Made by a program: the position numbers and the translations under genes
From: Flavobacterium sp. 1
GTDB lineage: Bacteria; Bacteroidota; Bacteroidia; Flavobacteriales; Flavobacteriaceae
Length of the DNA stretch: 64,000 nucleotides
Assembly: GCF_002797935.1 (NCBI RefSeq)
Contig: NZ_PGER01000001.1
Span: 3,100,001 to 3,164,000 of the forward strand
Direction of reading: 5' to 3'
Shown: in pieces, positions 7,797 to 20,889 of the stretch
How the letters are laid out: each line of letters starts with the position of its first letter
Numbering within the stretch: the stretch's first letter is position 1
The notes under the pieces: generated by a model
What the model saw: only the letters and a program-made list of their open reading frames with translations
Database searches by the model: none
What the model was told of the DNA's origin: nothing

Positions 7797-9236
7797 TTAC
7801 TTTTTCACAGCTTCATATTTATCCGGAAAAGCAGATTCTCCGTCCAAATTATTCACTTTTAAAACATCAACATTTTTGCTTTCAACAGCATATTTAAAAT
7901 AATCCTGTTTGTTCTTTCCCCAATTCACCGAACAATTTTGAACTTTTATATTTTCTGCAGTGTCAAAATAAAATCCCGATGTACTTCCTTTTACAAAACC
8001 CTCCATTTTTGATGGTCGGCGATCATAAACTCCTCCGGGAAAATTGGATATTTTATCGATAGAAACATTCACTCCTTCAAAAACTATATTTTTAATTTTA
8101 TCCTTGGATTCTCCGCTGACATAAACTCCGTTTTCACCAGTACACTGAATGTTGGTAAAATAAATATTGCTTATTGCCCCCACTTTTCCTTCGGTTGCAC
8201 CTTTTGGAAAACGCCAGTTTGCATCTTTATGATTGCCGCTTGCTCGACTGTAGGCCGTTACATAAATAGGTTCTGCTTTTCCCCACCAAGTATCTGTTGT
8301 CAATTTCCCTTCAATAATCATATTGGAGAAAATCACGTCGCTCACCGTTCCTTCGTCCCGATTTTGAATACCTACCCCGCGGTTGCTGTTTTTAATAATG
8401 CAGTTATTGAACACAACCTGTCTGATGGCATCCATATTTTCTGAACCAATCTTAATGGCACAACTGCTGCTGGTCATCGTACAATTAGTAACCGTTATGT
8501 TTTCGCAAGAACCAAATTCTTCAAATTCTCTTCTGTTTTTTAGGCAAATGCAATCATCACCGCTTTCGATATAACAATCACTAATGCGAACATTCTTGCT
8601 GTGATCAATGTCAATTCCGTCGCTATTACGGACTTTCAAACTGTTTAATAAAGTAATACCGCTAATGACAACATCGTTGCATCCCACAAGATGAACGGTC
8701 CAATAAGCCGAATTTCCAATATGAACATCTTTTATCCTGATATTTTTCCCGCCTATAATTGTAAGCACATGAGGACGCGGATCCAGCACATTGAAAGGCT
8801 TCAGCACATAAGCATCATCCTCTTCGGCTCCCATAAACGAAATTCCGTTTCCGTCAATTTTTCCGCTTCCGCTAATGGTAAAATTCTCGATATTCTTGCC
8901 GCCAATCCAAATTGTCCCTTCACCTTTATTAGCACGAAAAGCACTTTCTGTATATAATTTTTCATCCGGGCTTGCCAAAATTTTAGCGCCTCCTTCAATA
9001 TGCAAATCCACATTCGATTTTACATTGAAAGGTCCGGTCAAAAACGTAAACGGAGCCGGAATCAATACTTGCCCTCCTGTTGCACTACATGCATCAATGG
9101 CTTTTTGAATCGCAGCAGCGTCATTGGTTTTGCCATCTCCCTTCGCTCCATATTTTTTGACATCATAGACTTTTTGGGCAAAACCAGTCAATGAAACACA
9201 AAAAACAATTACAGCAATTACAAGTTTCTTTATCAT
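7797..9236 (-). CDS. Exported GH28-family glycoside hydrolase (polygalacturonase-like)
   Basis: A 479-residue right-handed beta-helix protein with a signal peptide (cleavage near GFAQ, residue 21). The N-terminus shows the pectin-lyase-fold start YDVKKYGAKGDGKTND. GH28 catalytic motifs are visible: NSDGID (Asp206, general acid region), SGDDCI (Asp227/Asp228) and AIKIGSE in place of the fungal RIK motif. The fungal GHG histidine motif is not obvious, as in many bacterial exo-acting or rhamnogalacturonan-type members. GH28 enzymes hydrolyse alpha-linked uronic acids with inversion. The gene is 89 bp downstream of the SSS symporter. The exact substrate is unknown. Confidence 0.9.
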   Translation of the reverse strand: MIKKLVIAVIVFCVSLTGFAQKVYDVKKYGAKGDGKTNDAAAIQKAIDACSATGGQVLIPAPFTFLTGPFNVKSNVDLHIEGGAKILASPDEKLYTESAFRANKGEGTIWIGGKNIENFTISGSGKIDGNGISFMGAEEDDAYVLKPFNVLDPRPHVLTIIGGKNIRIKDVHIGNSAYWTVHLVGCNDVVISGITLLNSLKVRNSDGIDIDHSKNVRISDCYIESGDDCICLKNRREFEEFGSCENITVTNCTMTSSSCAIKIGSENMDAIRQVVFNNCIIKNSNRGVGIQNRDEGTVSDVIFSNMIIEGKLTTDTWWGKAEPIYVTAYSRASGNHKDANWRFPKGATEGKVGAISNIYFTNIQCTGENGVYVSGESKDKIKNIVFEGVNVSIDKISNFPGGVYDRRPSKMEGFVKGSTSGFYFDTAENIKVQNCSVNWGKNKQDYFKYAVESKNVDVLKVNNLDGESAFPDKYEAVKK

Positions 9237-9325
9237 TTGTTTTAGTATTAAAAGACTATTTTCAAATCCTTATTTAAAATTTTAATCAATCCGTTTTCGA
9301 ATAAATTACTTAATCCGACATGAAA

Positions 9326-10963
9326 TTACCAAAAAACAGTATATAAAGCTATTAATACCCCGCTAATAATGAATGATCCGATGACAAACTCCGAGGACAC
9401 TTTGAACATCGCTGTATCCACTTCTATCTGGTGTGTTTCATGCTGCTCTTTGGATTCAGGTTTTAAAAGACTAATAGCCACCATTAGCAATACTATGATA
9501 AAGAAAGCGATCGTCATTCTGTCCAAAAAAGGATAATCAGGAAAAGCACCATTCGTCCACATTGGCAGGAACTTTAATACTGCGGCGATAGGAACTGTAA
9601 AGAAAGCACCGGCAAGCCCTGCTGAAGCTGTTGTTTTTTTCCAAAACATTCCCAATAGAAAAATAGCAAGAACCCCCGGCGAGAAGAACCCAACATATTC
9701 CTGTATAAACTGATAGGCTTGGTCTAATGATTTTAATGCCGGAGCAACTAGAGCCGCAATAGCCATACAGATTACTACACACCATCTTCCGGTAAGCACC
9801 AGTTTTCTTTCCGATGCGTTTATATTAAAGTATTTTTTATAGATGTCTAAAGAAAAAATTGTGGAAATACTATTGGCTTTACCAGCCAAAGAAGCCACAA
9901 TCGCCGCTGTTAAAGCTGCCAAGGCTATTCCTTTTAATCCAGCAGGCAATAAATTCATTAATGTTGGATAGGCATGATCAGGTTTTAAAGTCCCTGCGGC
10001 ATCTACCATTTCCTGCTGAAACATTCCGTTTTGATGCATCACATACATCGCGATACCCGGTAAAACGGCAATAATAGGAACCAACAGTTTTAGAAAAGCA
10101 GCAAACAAAATCCCTTTTCGAGCCGTTTTCAAATCGGCGCCCAAAGCTCTTTGAACAATGTACTGATTGCATCCCCAATAGGCCAGGTTATTAATAAGCA
10201 TTCCGCCAATAAGTACAGACATTCCAGGAAGTTCATTATAATGAGGACTAGATTTATCAAATATCATGTGCAGATGATCGGGTGCTTTTTCCGCTAAAAG
10301 AGAAAGTCCTTTAAGTACGTCTCTGCCAAATCCAAAATGATCTGACAGCAGAACCAAAGACAAATAAGTAGTAACCAAGCCGCCCAATATCAATACTATA
10401 ACTTGGAAAATATCAGTATATCCTATTACTTTCATTCCTCCCAAAGTAACGATAACTGAGAACAGACTCAATCCTATAACACAAAATTCAAAACTGATTG
10501 GTGCGATTGACGAAATTGCCAAAGCTCCTAAATAAATAATGGAAGTAAGATTTACAAACACATATATCAACAGCCAAATTATGGCCATTATGGTACTTAC
10601 GGTATCATTATATCTTTTTGCCAAAAATTGCGGCATTGTAAATATCTTGTTTTTAAGATATACCGGCAGAATAAATACAGCTACCAAAATTAATGTAGCG
10701 GCCGCCATCCATTCATAAGAAGCAATAGCCAATCCGAGTGCAAAACCAGAACCGCTCATCCCGATAAAATGCTCTGCCGAGATATTAGACGCAATCAATG
10801 ATGCGCCAATAGCCCACCATGTCAGTGATCCTTCGGCCAAAAAATATTCTTGTGAACTGGTAGATGTGTTTTTTTTGCTTCTGTAAATATACATTCCATA
10901 GGCTGTCACTAAAACGAAATAAATAAAGAAAACTATATAATCTGCGGTTTGCAATACATTCAT
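9326..10963 (-). CDS. Sodium:solute symporter (SSS/SLC5 family)
   Basis: A 545-residue polytopic membrane protein with roughly 14 hydrophobic segments and family landmarks such as EYFLAEGSLTWWAIGASL, ISAEHFIGMSGSGFALG, YWGCNQYIVQRAL and ALTAAIVASLAGKANS. SSS carriers use the Na+ gradient to import sugars, uronates, inositol or other small solutes; the human myo-inositol carrier is in this family. In this PUL it is the natural inner-membrane importer for a monosaccharide or inositol released in the periplasm. The family alone does not fix the substrate. It is preceded by a palindromic repeat (11077-11216) and probably leads a unit with the GH28 gene. Confidence 0.93.
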   Translation of the reverse strand: MNVLQTADYIVFFIYFVLVTAYGMYIYRSKKNTSTSSQEYFLAEGSLTWWAIGASLIASNISAEHFIGMSGSGFALGLAIASYEWMAAATLILVAVFILPVYLKNKIFTMPQFLAKRYNDTVSTIMAIIWLLIYVFVNLTSIIYLGALAISSIAPISFEFCVIGLSLFSVIVTLGGMKVIGYTDIFQVIVLILGGLVTTYLSLVLLSDHFGFGRDVLKGLSLLAEKAPDHLHMIFDKSSPHYNELPGMSVLIGGMLINNLAYWGCNQYIVQRALGADLKTARKGILFAAFLKLLVPIIAVLPGIAMYVMHQNGMFQQEMVDAAGTLKPDHAYPTLMNLLPAGLKGIALAALTAAIVASLAGKANSISTIFSLDIYKKYFNINASERKLVLTGRWCVVICMAIAALVAPALKSLDQAYQFIQEYVGFFSPGVLAIFLLGMFWKKTTASAGLAGAFFTVPIAAVLKFLPMWTNGAFPDYPFLDRMTIAFFIIVLLMVAISLLKPESKEQHETHQIEVDTAMFKVSSEFVIGSFIISGVLIALYTVFW

Positions 10964-11076
10964 AATTAGGCTGGTTTATTTTTAGTTAATAGATGTAAAT
11001 TTTGACTTAAATATTTTTAGGTTTACCCCATTTAAATCTTTAAAAAGGATACTTATAATCCTTTAGTTGTACTCAT

Positions 11077-11216
11077 TTAACACATAGACATAGTTTTGAC
11101 TACTTTAAAAAAGATGTTTAAGTTTACAAACAATACACAGCATCAATGTGAAAATTTATTGTTTTTAAAAAAAACAAAACTATAATTTCAAAACCTATGT
11201 CTCTTTGTGTTAAATA
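11077..11216. repeat. Family-2 terminal-inverted-repeat element, copy 1 (divergent)
   Basis: The ends are near-inverted copies: TTAACACATAGACATAG on the left and, read in reverse complement, TTAACACAAAGAGACATAGG on the right. About 140 bp, in the 299-bp gap between the acetyltransferase and the symporter. Its interior differs from the closely related copies at 28279 and 41036. Otherwise the gap looks empty. Confidence 0.65.
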
Positions 11217-11262
11217 GTTATTTTAATGAATTGTATCCAATGGATTTACATTTCATTTCTGT

Positions 11263-12423
11263 TTAGACTTTCAAAAACCATTTTCTTTTGTACAGAAAAT
11301 AAAGTAAAATGAGCTGGACAAACGTTACCGACAATGCTGTAAACACAGGCTGCCAAATAATAGGAGAAAACTTAATGAGTCCTCCAAATACAAAATCTGC
11401 AGTATGCCCAAAATTGACCAGACCTTCGGATGCCATGTATATCAGAATAGAATTGGAACCAATCAATATCAAAGGGAATGCCCATTTATTGAAACCCAAT
11501 ACATCAATTATCAGATAAAAAAAAGTAAAAAACAAAATACTGAATCCGCCCACAAAACACACAAAAGAACTCGACCATAAACGTTTATTGATTGGAAAAT
11601 CATAATTCCAAAGAATCCCTATTCCTATTAAAACAACTGCTGATAAGATCATTATCAATATTTTTTTGCTTACCGCAAAATCATTTGCTCTGCTTTTCAA
11701 AAAAGTTCCTAAAAACATTCCTAACAAAGCGGTGGCAACAGCTGGTATCGTTGAAAACAAACCTTCGGGATCATATACTTTGCTATGCAGTCTGCCCGGC
11801 AAAAACTGCTGGTCAATATAGCTCGAAAGAGAACCTTCCGGCGTTAAAATACCAGCCCCGAAGCCAGGGACTGGTATCCACTTCATTACTACATAATAAC
11901 CAACCAAAATGCTCACCAACCAAAGCACTTGTTTTTTTATATCAAAATTTAAATAGATAATTCCTGCAAAAAACCAAGCAAGCCCAATACGTCCCAAAAC
12001 GCTGGCAAACCGAGTTTGGTCAAACCCATCAAACCGCAATAATCCATTGACAATAAATCCCAACAGCAATAATTTGCATGTCCTTTTTAACATGGACAAG
12101 TATATTTTTCGTTTTTCCTCTGCTGGTAATTCCATTGGTGTGCTAACACCTGCAATACTCATTTTCTTCTCAAAAGAATAAGGCATCGAAACACCAGCAA
12201 CAAATAGAAATATGGGAAATATCATGTCATAAAACGTAATGCCGTTCCAGTCTGTATGATGCAATTGTGATGACATCCATATAAAAACAGGAATGGGTGC
12301 GGCTTTGGCCAAGGCATGTACGATATGTTCTCCGCTCATAATCCATAACATGACAAATCCTCTGAGTGCATCCAAAGAAACTAATCTTCCATTTGTATTA
12401 GTATTAGTATTAGTATTACCCAT
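11263..12423 (-). CDS. HGSNAT/NagX-type membrane acetyltransferase (DUF5009-like)
   Basis: A 386-residue polytopic membrane protein of about 10-11 helices. It opens with the family signature RLVSLDALRGFVMLWIMSGE, followed by FYDMIFPIFLFVAGVSMPYS. Relatives include human HGSNAT, which moves an acetyl group across the lysosomal membrane onto the terminal alpha-glucosamine of heparan so that NAGLU (GH89) can cut it. A GH89 gene is in the same PUL at 41216, so an analogous GlcN N-acetylation step in the periplasm is inferred. The N-terminal tail holds an Asn-Thr repeat encoded by four perfect GTATTA hexamers (12395-12418). There is a 188-bp gap to GH2 containing a perfect inverted repeat. Confidence 0.85.
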   Translation of the reverse strand: MGNTNTNTNTNGRLVSLDALRGFVMLWIMSGEHIVHALAKAAPIPVFIWMSSQLHHTDWNGITFYDMIFPIFLFVAGVSMPYSFEKKMSIAGVSTPMELPAEEKRKIYLSMLKRTCKLLLLGFIVNGLLRFDGFDQTRFASVLGRIGLAWFFAGIIYLNFDIKKQVLWLVSILVGYYVVMKWIPVPGFGAGILTPEGSLSSYIDQQFLPGRLHSKVYDPEGLFSTIPAVATALLGMFLGTFLKSRANDFAVSKKILIMILSAVVLIGIGILWNYDFPINKRLWSSSFVCFVGGFSILFFTFFYLIIDVLGFNKWAFPLILIGSNSILIYMASEGLVNFGHTADFVFGGLIKFSPIIWQPVFTALSVTFVQLILLYFLYKRKWFLKV

Positions 12424-12512
12424 ATTTTACTTATTTAAAAGCATATTACAACTATTGGTTCCTCTCCATGAGTACCACCTTTTTAATGATATTTTTTTCG
12501 TCAATTAAAGAT

Positions 12513-12549
12513 AAGTCATACAATCGCTGGGGGATCAATTGTATGACTT
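12513..12549 (-). other. Perfect 12-bp inverted repeat
   Basis: Arms AAGTCATACAAT (12513-12524) and ATTGTATGACTT (12538-12549) around a 13-nt loop. It lies between the GH2 stop and the acetyltransferase start. There is no clean T run after it on the - strand, so it may be an operator or an RNA 3'-end/processing hairpin rather than a standard terminator. Confidence 0.6.
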
Positions 12550-12611
12550 GGGGGGAAATCTGAATAGTGCAGCAACAACAGAAAAATTATTGCTAATACT
12601 TATTTTCTATT

Positions 12612-15752
<3,141 letters not shown>

Positions 15753-15805
15753 TTATTTTTATTTTAAATGTAACCCAACAGTAAGAAGCGAATAAGTGAA
15801 GTTCT

Positions 15806-16678
15806 TTAAAACTTCAATTTTTCAGGCAGATATTTAGCCACTAATTCTTTATAATATGGAAGTAATGCTTTAACATCTGGTCTTACTGGAGCCTTTGTAT
15901 ATAAATCATAAGGATTGAACTTTTTGACCCATTCGAACATTTCTGTATCTTTCTCGTTCATTAAATGCGCATAGGCATTTTCTCTATGCTGTGAGTAAAA
16001 TGAATGATATCTAATCATGTATAATGCTGGCTCCGGCAAATAATCTTTCATTATCTGATACAGATACTCATCATGTCCCCAACTCATCTTTACATTATCA
16101 AGTCCGCAATTTTCGGTATAAACGCCCAATTTAGTATTGAAACGCTCATCGGTATAATCTGGATTTTCGTTGAAAAATTCTGAATACACAATTTTATCTG
16201 AATATGCACAGCCTACAGGAAAAGTATCTCCTACAACAGCCCATTGCGGTTCACCAAACAGACATAAAATTTTTCCGAGATCATGGATAAAACCAGTAAG
16301 CACAAACCAATCTGGATGACCATCTGCTCTAATAGCTTCTGAAGTCTGTAAAAGGTGCTGTGTCTGGTCTAAATCAATATCCGGGTCACTGTCATCAACA
16401 AGCGTGTTCAAAAAATCTACCGCTTCCCAGATTGACATTTCTTTTTTATTGAACTGCAGAAATTCTTCCTCTTTACTGCACACAAAATCATAAGTTTGAT
16501 AGGTGTGATTCATCCTATAGAACTCTTTAACCGTTTCTACTCTTTCTGAATCTACATAATTTCTAAACTCTTCTTTTTCTTTTGTATTTTCTGCTGGATC
16601 TGGATAACGTATCAATAAATCATCTTCCCATTCGTCCAAATTCTTTAGCGGTTTATCTGTATCTATTATTTTTTTCAT
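15806..16678 (-). CDS. myo-Inositol oxygenase (MIOX)
   Basis: MIOX converts myo-inositol plus O2 to D-glucuronate in the cytosol using a mixed-valent di-iron centre. All six iron ligands known from mammalian MIOX have clear counterparts: His108 (QHLLQTSE), His132/Asp133 (GFIHDLGK), His202 (WGHDEY), His225 (RYHSFYSQH) and Asp258 (NPYDLYTK). [16 protein letters not shown] is also kept. I start at the Met encoded at 16678 (290 residues, close to animal MIOX at about 285). The upstream Met at 16720 overlaps a TATTTTTG -7 box and adds 14 residues unlike MIOX. The gene has no signal peptide and precedes GH2 by 53 bp. Its promoter carries the same 27-bp operator as susC. Confidence 0.94.
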   Translation of the reverse strand: MKKIIDTDKPLKNLDEWEDDLLIRYPDPAENTKEKEEFRNYVDSERVETVKEFYRMNHTYQTYDFVCSKEEEFLQFNKKEMSIWEAVDFLNTLVDDSDPDIDLDQTQHLLQTSEAIRADGHPDWFVLTGFIHDLGKILCLFGEPQWAVVGDTFPVGCAYSDKIVYSEFFNENPDYTDERFNTKLGVYTENCGLDNVKMSWGHDEYLYQIMKDYLPEPALYMIRYHSFYSQHRENAYAHLMNEKDTEMFEWVKKFNPYDLYTKAPVRPDVKALLPYYKELVAKYLPEKLKF

Positions 16679-16703
16679 GTCTTTTAAATTAAAAGTTACA
16701 AGA

Positions 16704-16759
16704 CAAAAATATAGTTTCACCTAGGAAATGAAATGGATTAATTCATCAAAAATATGGAT
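16704..16759 (-). promoter_or_regulatory. MIOX promoter with putative hybrid-regulator operator
   Basis: On the - strand a -7 box TATTTTTG (16704-16711; consensus TAnnTTTG) lies 25 bp before the MIOX ATG. Upstream of it by 21 bp is a 27-bp site (16733-16759) written on the + strand as ATGGAT-N5-CATCA-N5-ATGGAT, a direct repeat with a 21-bp period. Sites of the same layout are at 38942-38968 (susC) and 43797-43823. A related half pattern, TTAGAC-N5-ATTCA, follows at 16769-16784. Confidence 0.6.
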
Positions 16760-16799
16760 ATATTTCAATTAGACGGATGATTCATACCACTTTAGAACA

Positions 16800-19700
16800 T
16801 TAGCCGCTAATTAACTTGCTTGGCGGAAATCCAAACTGTTTTTTAAAACATCGGCTAAAATATAAGGGGTCATTAAAACCTACTAATTCTGTTACTTCAG
16901 AAACATTATATCTTTTTGTCTTTAAAAGCTGTGCTGCTTTTTTCAAACGTATGGTTCTGATAAATTCATTCGGAGCCAAATCTGTAAGCTCTTTAATTTT
17001 TCGGTATAATTTTGAAGAGCTTACTCCTAATTTATCACACAAAAATTCTGTTGACAAATCAATCTCGTCCAAATTGTCATTTATCAAAGCCGTAATTTTT
17101 GTCATAAACTCTTCGTCAATAGGAGAATGTGTAAGCAAACCGACCTTGCTTTCTACTTCGCCAGAGAATTTTTCCTTTAATTCTAATCTTGATTTTATAA
17201 TATTTTCTATAACTGTTTTAAGTAACGAAGGTTCAAATGGTTTTACGATATAACCGTCTGCTCCAATACCGTATCCCTTTACCTTATCTTCATTTTCAGA
17301 AAGTGCCGTTAATAAAACAACCGGGATATGGCTGATAAACTCATCCTTTTTTAGTTCGGCACAAAATTCGAGTCCGTTCATAACCGGCATCATGACATCA
17401 GCAACACATAGTATAGGTTTAATCTGCCTGCAGATTTTAAGTCCTTCCATTCCGTTTTCTGCGTCGTAAACTTTGTAATAATCGGATAAATAATCCACTA
17501 AATATTTTCTAAGTTCCGTATTGTCTTCAACAACTAATATTTTTTGTTTTAACTCTGTATTTTGAAGTATCTTTTTCACCGTTTTTTCAGGAATAGACAT
17601 ACTCAGATTGCTGGTTTTTAAAACATATTCGAATACTTCTTTATCATTATAAAAACTGCGGTCAATTGGAATTTCAACTGTAAATGTACTTCCGCTTCCA
17701 GGTGTGCTTTCAACTTTAATATTTCCCTTATGAAGTATTACCAATGATCTTACCAATGACAGACCAATTCCTGATCCTGTATTGTGTGTTTTACTGCTGC
17801 TGACCTGATAAAAGCGCTTGAAAATTTTCTCCTGACTTTTTAAAGGAATTCCTATTCCGTTATCGCTTACTTCAATAACTAATATATTTTCTCCGTCTTT
17901 TAATCGGATAAACAAATCTACTGTGCCATATTTATTTGTAAACTTTAAAGCATTGGATAAAAGATTGTATAAAATTTTATCATACTTGTCATTATCTACC
18001 CAGCCAATTATAGTGTCATTTTCTGTGTTAAAGTTTAATATAATGTTTTTATTGAAAGCCAGTTCTTTAAAAGAATCAAAGATATTTTTAGAATAGGCAA
18101 CAATATCCGTTTCTGAAGCTTTAAGTTTTAATTCTCCTGCCTGCGCTCTTCTAAAATCCAGTACCTGATTAACCAAATTTAGCATTCTGCTCGCATTCTG
18201 ATGAATCAGATTATACCTGCTTTTTTGATATTCGCTGGCATTTCCTTCTTCCATTAATTGTTTGGCTGGCCCTAAAATCAGAGTCAAAGGTGTTCTTAAC
18301 TCATGAGAAATATTTGTGAAGAAACGGAGCTTTTCATTATTCAGCTTAATATCCTGTTCCCTGTTTATTTTTTCGGTCAGTAATTCCTGTTTTAATCGGA
18401 TACGGTTTCTGATTTCTTTTCTAACAAAATAAAAAACAACAGATAACAGCACTAAAAATAACAGCAGGGCCATTGGTGTCAGCCAGAAAGGCGGGCGGAT
18501 TATTATTTCATAAGAAACTGTCTTGCTCCAATGCCCGTCACTATTGCTTGATTTTATTTTAAAAACGTATTTCCCCGGAAAAAGATTGGTATATTGAACA
18601 GTTCTTGAATTACTATTCGTAGTGATCCAGTCCTTATCAAAACCTTCCAGCATATATTCAAACCTGTTAAGCTTTTCATTTGTAAAAGAAGGTGTGGAAA
18701 ACTGAAGCGAGAAATCGCGGTTTTTATAACTGAGCTCCACCTTTTTGCTGTAATTTAAATCATTCAAAAGCGGTACTTGCCCATTAATTTCTGTTCTTGG
18801 GAATATCTCTTCATTCTGAATTTTGAATTCAGTAATAATAGGCGCTGGAGACCATTTATTATTTATTATTTTATCAAGCGAAAAATAAATAATCCCATTT
18901 TTACTTCCTAAATAAATGGTCGAACTGTTAAAATTAAAAAAACTGCTTGAACTGAAAACATCCAGTCTGTTACCGCTTTTTACATGGTAAACATTTACAT
19001 CTTTTAAATTGGATTTAAGTCTTGCAATAGTATTGTTATTGATATTTAACCATAAATCCCCATTGATGTCCGATAACATATCTGTAATCCAATTTCCGGA
19101 TAGTTCTTTGGGATTGGCAATGGGTTTAAAATTATCATCTAAGCGGTCATAAAGACACAAACCTACACGTGTAGAAGCCCATATTCTGCCTTTTGAATCA
19201 ACCAGAATATCACTAATATTATCATCGTGGGGTATACCTTTCTCTTTTGCATACAGCGCCTTATATATTTTAATCTGACCCGATTTAATATTGTATTTCG
19301 CAACGCCTGTTTCTGTTGCAAACCAAACATTATTAGCATTATCAGTTTCGATGGCATTGATTTGAAAACCTGGAAGTAATTTGCCCGAAGCAGTTTGTAC
19401 CTGCAGTGTTTTCGTATTTAATATAACCGCTCCTTCTCCAAAAGAGCCAATCATGACAGTTTGTTCCCCAATCTTATTAAAAGCAAATACTGGTGTTGTA
19501 TTAAATCCTACACTAACCTCTTTTGAAGAATTGTTCATATAATTATAAACCAGCACATTGCCGTTCCAGAGCCCGCAGTAGAATATTTTTCCATCATCGG
19601 AATAAATACTTGCCATGTCTTTTTTACTGTCATATAGAGGAATGAAACCTTTAGCATTAGATATAAAAAGTCCATTGTGCCTTGTTTCCACAATTATTTT

Positions 19701-20834
19701 TCCATCATAGGTTTTAGAAAAACCGCGTATGCGGGGAGCTTGATTTCCTATATAATTTGATATGTCTTTATTGAGAACAAACTGGTTTTCATAAGGATCG
19801 TATTTGTCTAATCCGTCCTCTGTTCCAATCCATAAAACTCCGGAAGAATCAAAATACAATGCCGATACTAAATTGTCAATTATTGAGGTATCGTCAGATA
19901 ATTTTGAATAATACCATTTATAATTCCCTTTTTGTATGTCTTCCAATTGACTGCAGACAAGTAAGCCTCCTAGAGTCCCAACCCAGTATTTCCCGTCCGG
20001 AGCCTGTGCCACCGACAAAAAATAAGGTCCTAAATTATTCCTTATTTCTTTATTTTCAATATACAGATTTATAAATTTATTTGCTGATTTATCAAGTTTA
20101 TACAAGCCTTCACGGGTTCCTATAAAAATATCAGACTTAGCATTTTCATAAATAAAATTAATGTACGGATTCTTTCCGCCAGAATTAGGTACGATTAAAG
20201 CATAATTATTAATGCGTACAATTTCGCCTTTACTGTCTAAAGTAATTTTTGCCACCGATCCGGTTTCATAACTGCCAACCCAAATCCCTCCTTTTTTGTC
20301 TTCAAAAATTTCATTTACATATTCAAATCCAGGTATTGAAACTTTTTCGAATCGGTTTTCTTTTAGAAAAAACAGATAAACTCCTTTGGTTTTGGTTCCT
20401 ACCCAGATCCTTTTAAATTTATCTGCATGCACTGCTCTGATTTCTTCGTCCGGCAGACTTTTTGGATTATTTATTTCCGGCAAAAAAGTAGTGAACTGGT
20501 CGGTGTCAATTTTATAAAGTGTCAGTCCTTTTCTTGTGCCTATCCATAAATTATTGGAGGTTTCATCAAGCTCTAAAGCTGTTATATCATCATTCTGCAG
20601 TCTGTTTTCACTTGTCGAAGAACTCATGTATTTTTTAAACTGATAGCCGTCAAAACGATTCAGTCCAGAGAATGTGCCAAACCATAAAAAACCTTTTTTG
20701 TCTTGAACAATATGCCTAACAGAATTATGAGACAATCCATTGTTGTCATTATAATGATCAAATTTTATATTCTGTGAATGCGAAAAATAAAAAGTGACTA
20801 AACTAAAAAATAATATAAAGGAATTCTGTTTCAT
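16800..20834 (-). CDS. Hybrid two-component system sensor/regulator (HTCS) of the PUL
   Basis: A single 1344-residue polypeptide. It has a signal peptide (1-20), a periplasmic two-propeller sensor of repeated WxGT-type blades (about 30-690), a Y_Y_Y domain (about 695-780) and a transmembrane helix (784-804). Then come HisKA with phospho-acceptor His844 (ISHELRTPL), an ATPase domain (Asn961, DNGIG at 991, GSGIGLSL) and a receiver domain (phospho-acceptor Asp1146 in VADVMMPVMNG, Lys1198). A C-terminal AraC-type DNA-binding domain (about 1240-1342) ends it. HTCS proteins sense a released oligosaccharide or fragment and activate the PUL. It lies 55 bp after the metallophosphoesterase gene and 121 bp before MIOX. 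The AraC domain is the natural reader of the 21-bp-period direct repeats. Confidence 0.96.
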   Translation of the reverse strand: MKQNSFILFFSLVTFYFSHSQNIKFDHYNDNNGLSHNSVRHIVQDKKGFLWFGTFSGLNRFDGYQFKKYMSSSTSENRLQNDDITALELDETSNNLWIGTRKGLTLYKIDTDQFTTFLPEINNPKSLPDEEIRAVHADKFKRIWVGTKTKGVYLFFLKENRFEKVSIPGFEYVNEIFEDKKGGIWVGSYETGSVAKITLDSKGEIVRINNYALIVPNSGGKNPYINFIYENAKSDIFIGTREGLYKLDKSANKFINLYIENKEIRNNLGPYFLSVAQAPDGKYWVGTLGGLLVCSQLEDIQKGNYKWYYSKLSDDTSIIDNLVSALYFDSSGVLWIGTEDGLDKYDPYENQFVLNKDISNYIGNQAPRIRGFSKTYDGKIIVETRHNGLFISNAKGFIPLYDSKKDMASIYSDDGKIFYCGLWNGNVLVYNYMNNSSKEVSVGFNTTPVFAFNKIGEQTVMIGSFGEGAVILNTKTLQVQTASGKLLPGFQINAIETDNANNVWFATETGVAKYNIKSGQIKIYKALYAKEKGIPHDDNISDILVDSKGRIWASTRVGLCLYDRLDDNFKPIANPKELSGNWITDMLSDINGDLWLNINNNTIARLKSNLKDVNVYHVKSGNRLDVFSSSSFFNFNSSTIYLGSKNGIIYFSLDKIINNKWSPAPIITEFKIQNEEIFPRTEINGQVPLLNDLNYSKKVELSYKNRDFSLQFSTPSFTNEKLNRFEYMLEGFDKDWITTNSNSRTVQYTNLFPGKYVFKIKSSNSDGHWSKTVSYEIIIRPPFWLTPMALLLFLVLLSVVFYFVRKEIRNRIRLKQELLTEKINREQDIKLNNEKLRFFTNISHELRTPLTLILGPAKQLMEEGNASEYQKSRYNLIHQNASRMLNLVNQVLDFRRAQAGELKLKASETDIVAYSKNIFDSFKELAFNKNIILNFNTENDTIIGWVDNDKYDKILYNLLSNALKFTNKYGTVDLFIRLKDGENILVIEVSDNGIGIPLKSQEKIFKRFYQVSSSKTHNTGSGIGLSLVRSLVILHKGNIKVESTPGSGSTFTVEIPIDRSFYNDKEVFEYVLKTSNLSMSIPEKTVKKILQNTELKQKILVVEDNTELRKYLVDYLSDYYKVYDAENGMEGLKICRQIKPILCVADVMMPVMNGLEFCAELKKDEFISHIPVVLLTALSENEDKVKGYGIGADGYIVKPFEPSLLKTVIENIIKSRLELKEKFSGEVESKVGLLTHSPIDEEFMTKITALINDNLDEIDLSTEFLCDKLGVSSSKLYRKIKELTDLAPNEFIRTIRLKKAAQLLKTKRYNVSEVTELVGFNDPLYFSRCFKKQFGFPPSKLISG

Positions 20835-20889
20835 AAAATGATTTATATATGCAATTTACAATTTTTGCACCAATAATTTCAAGGTTTTT

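Noticed and set aside
16679..16720. Upstream Met of the MIOX frame as the start
   Set aside because: It adds residues not seen in MIOX and overlaps the TATTTTTG -7 box; the Met at 16678 fits the family length.
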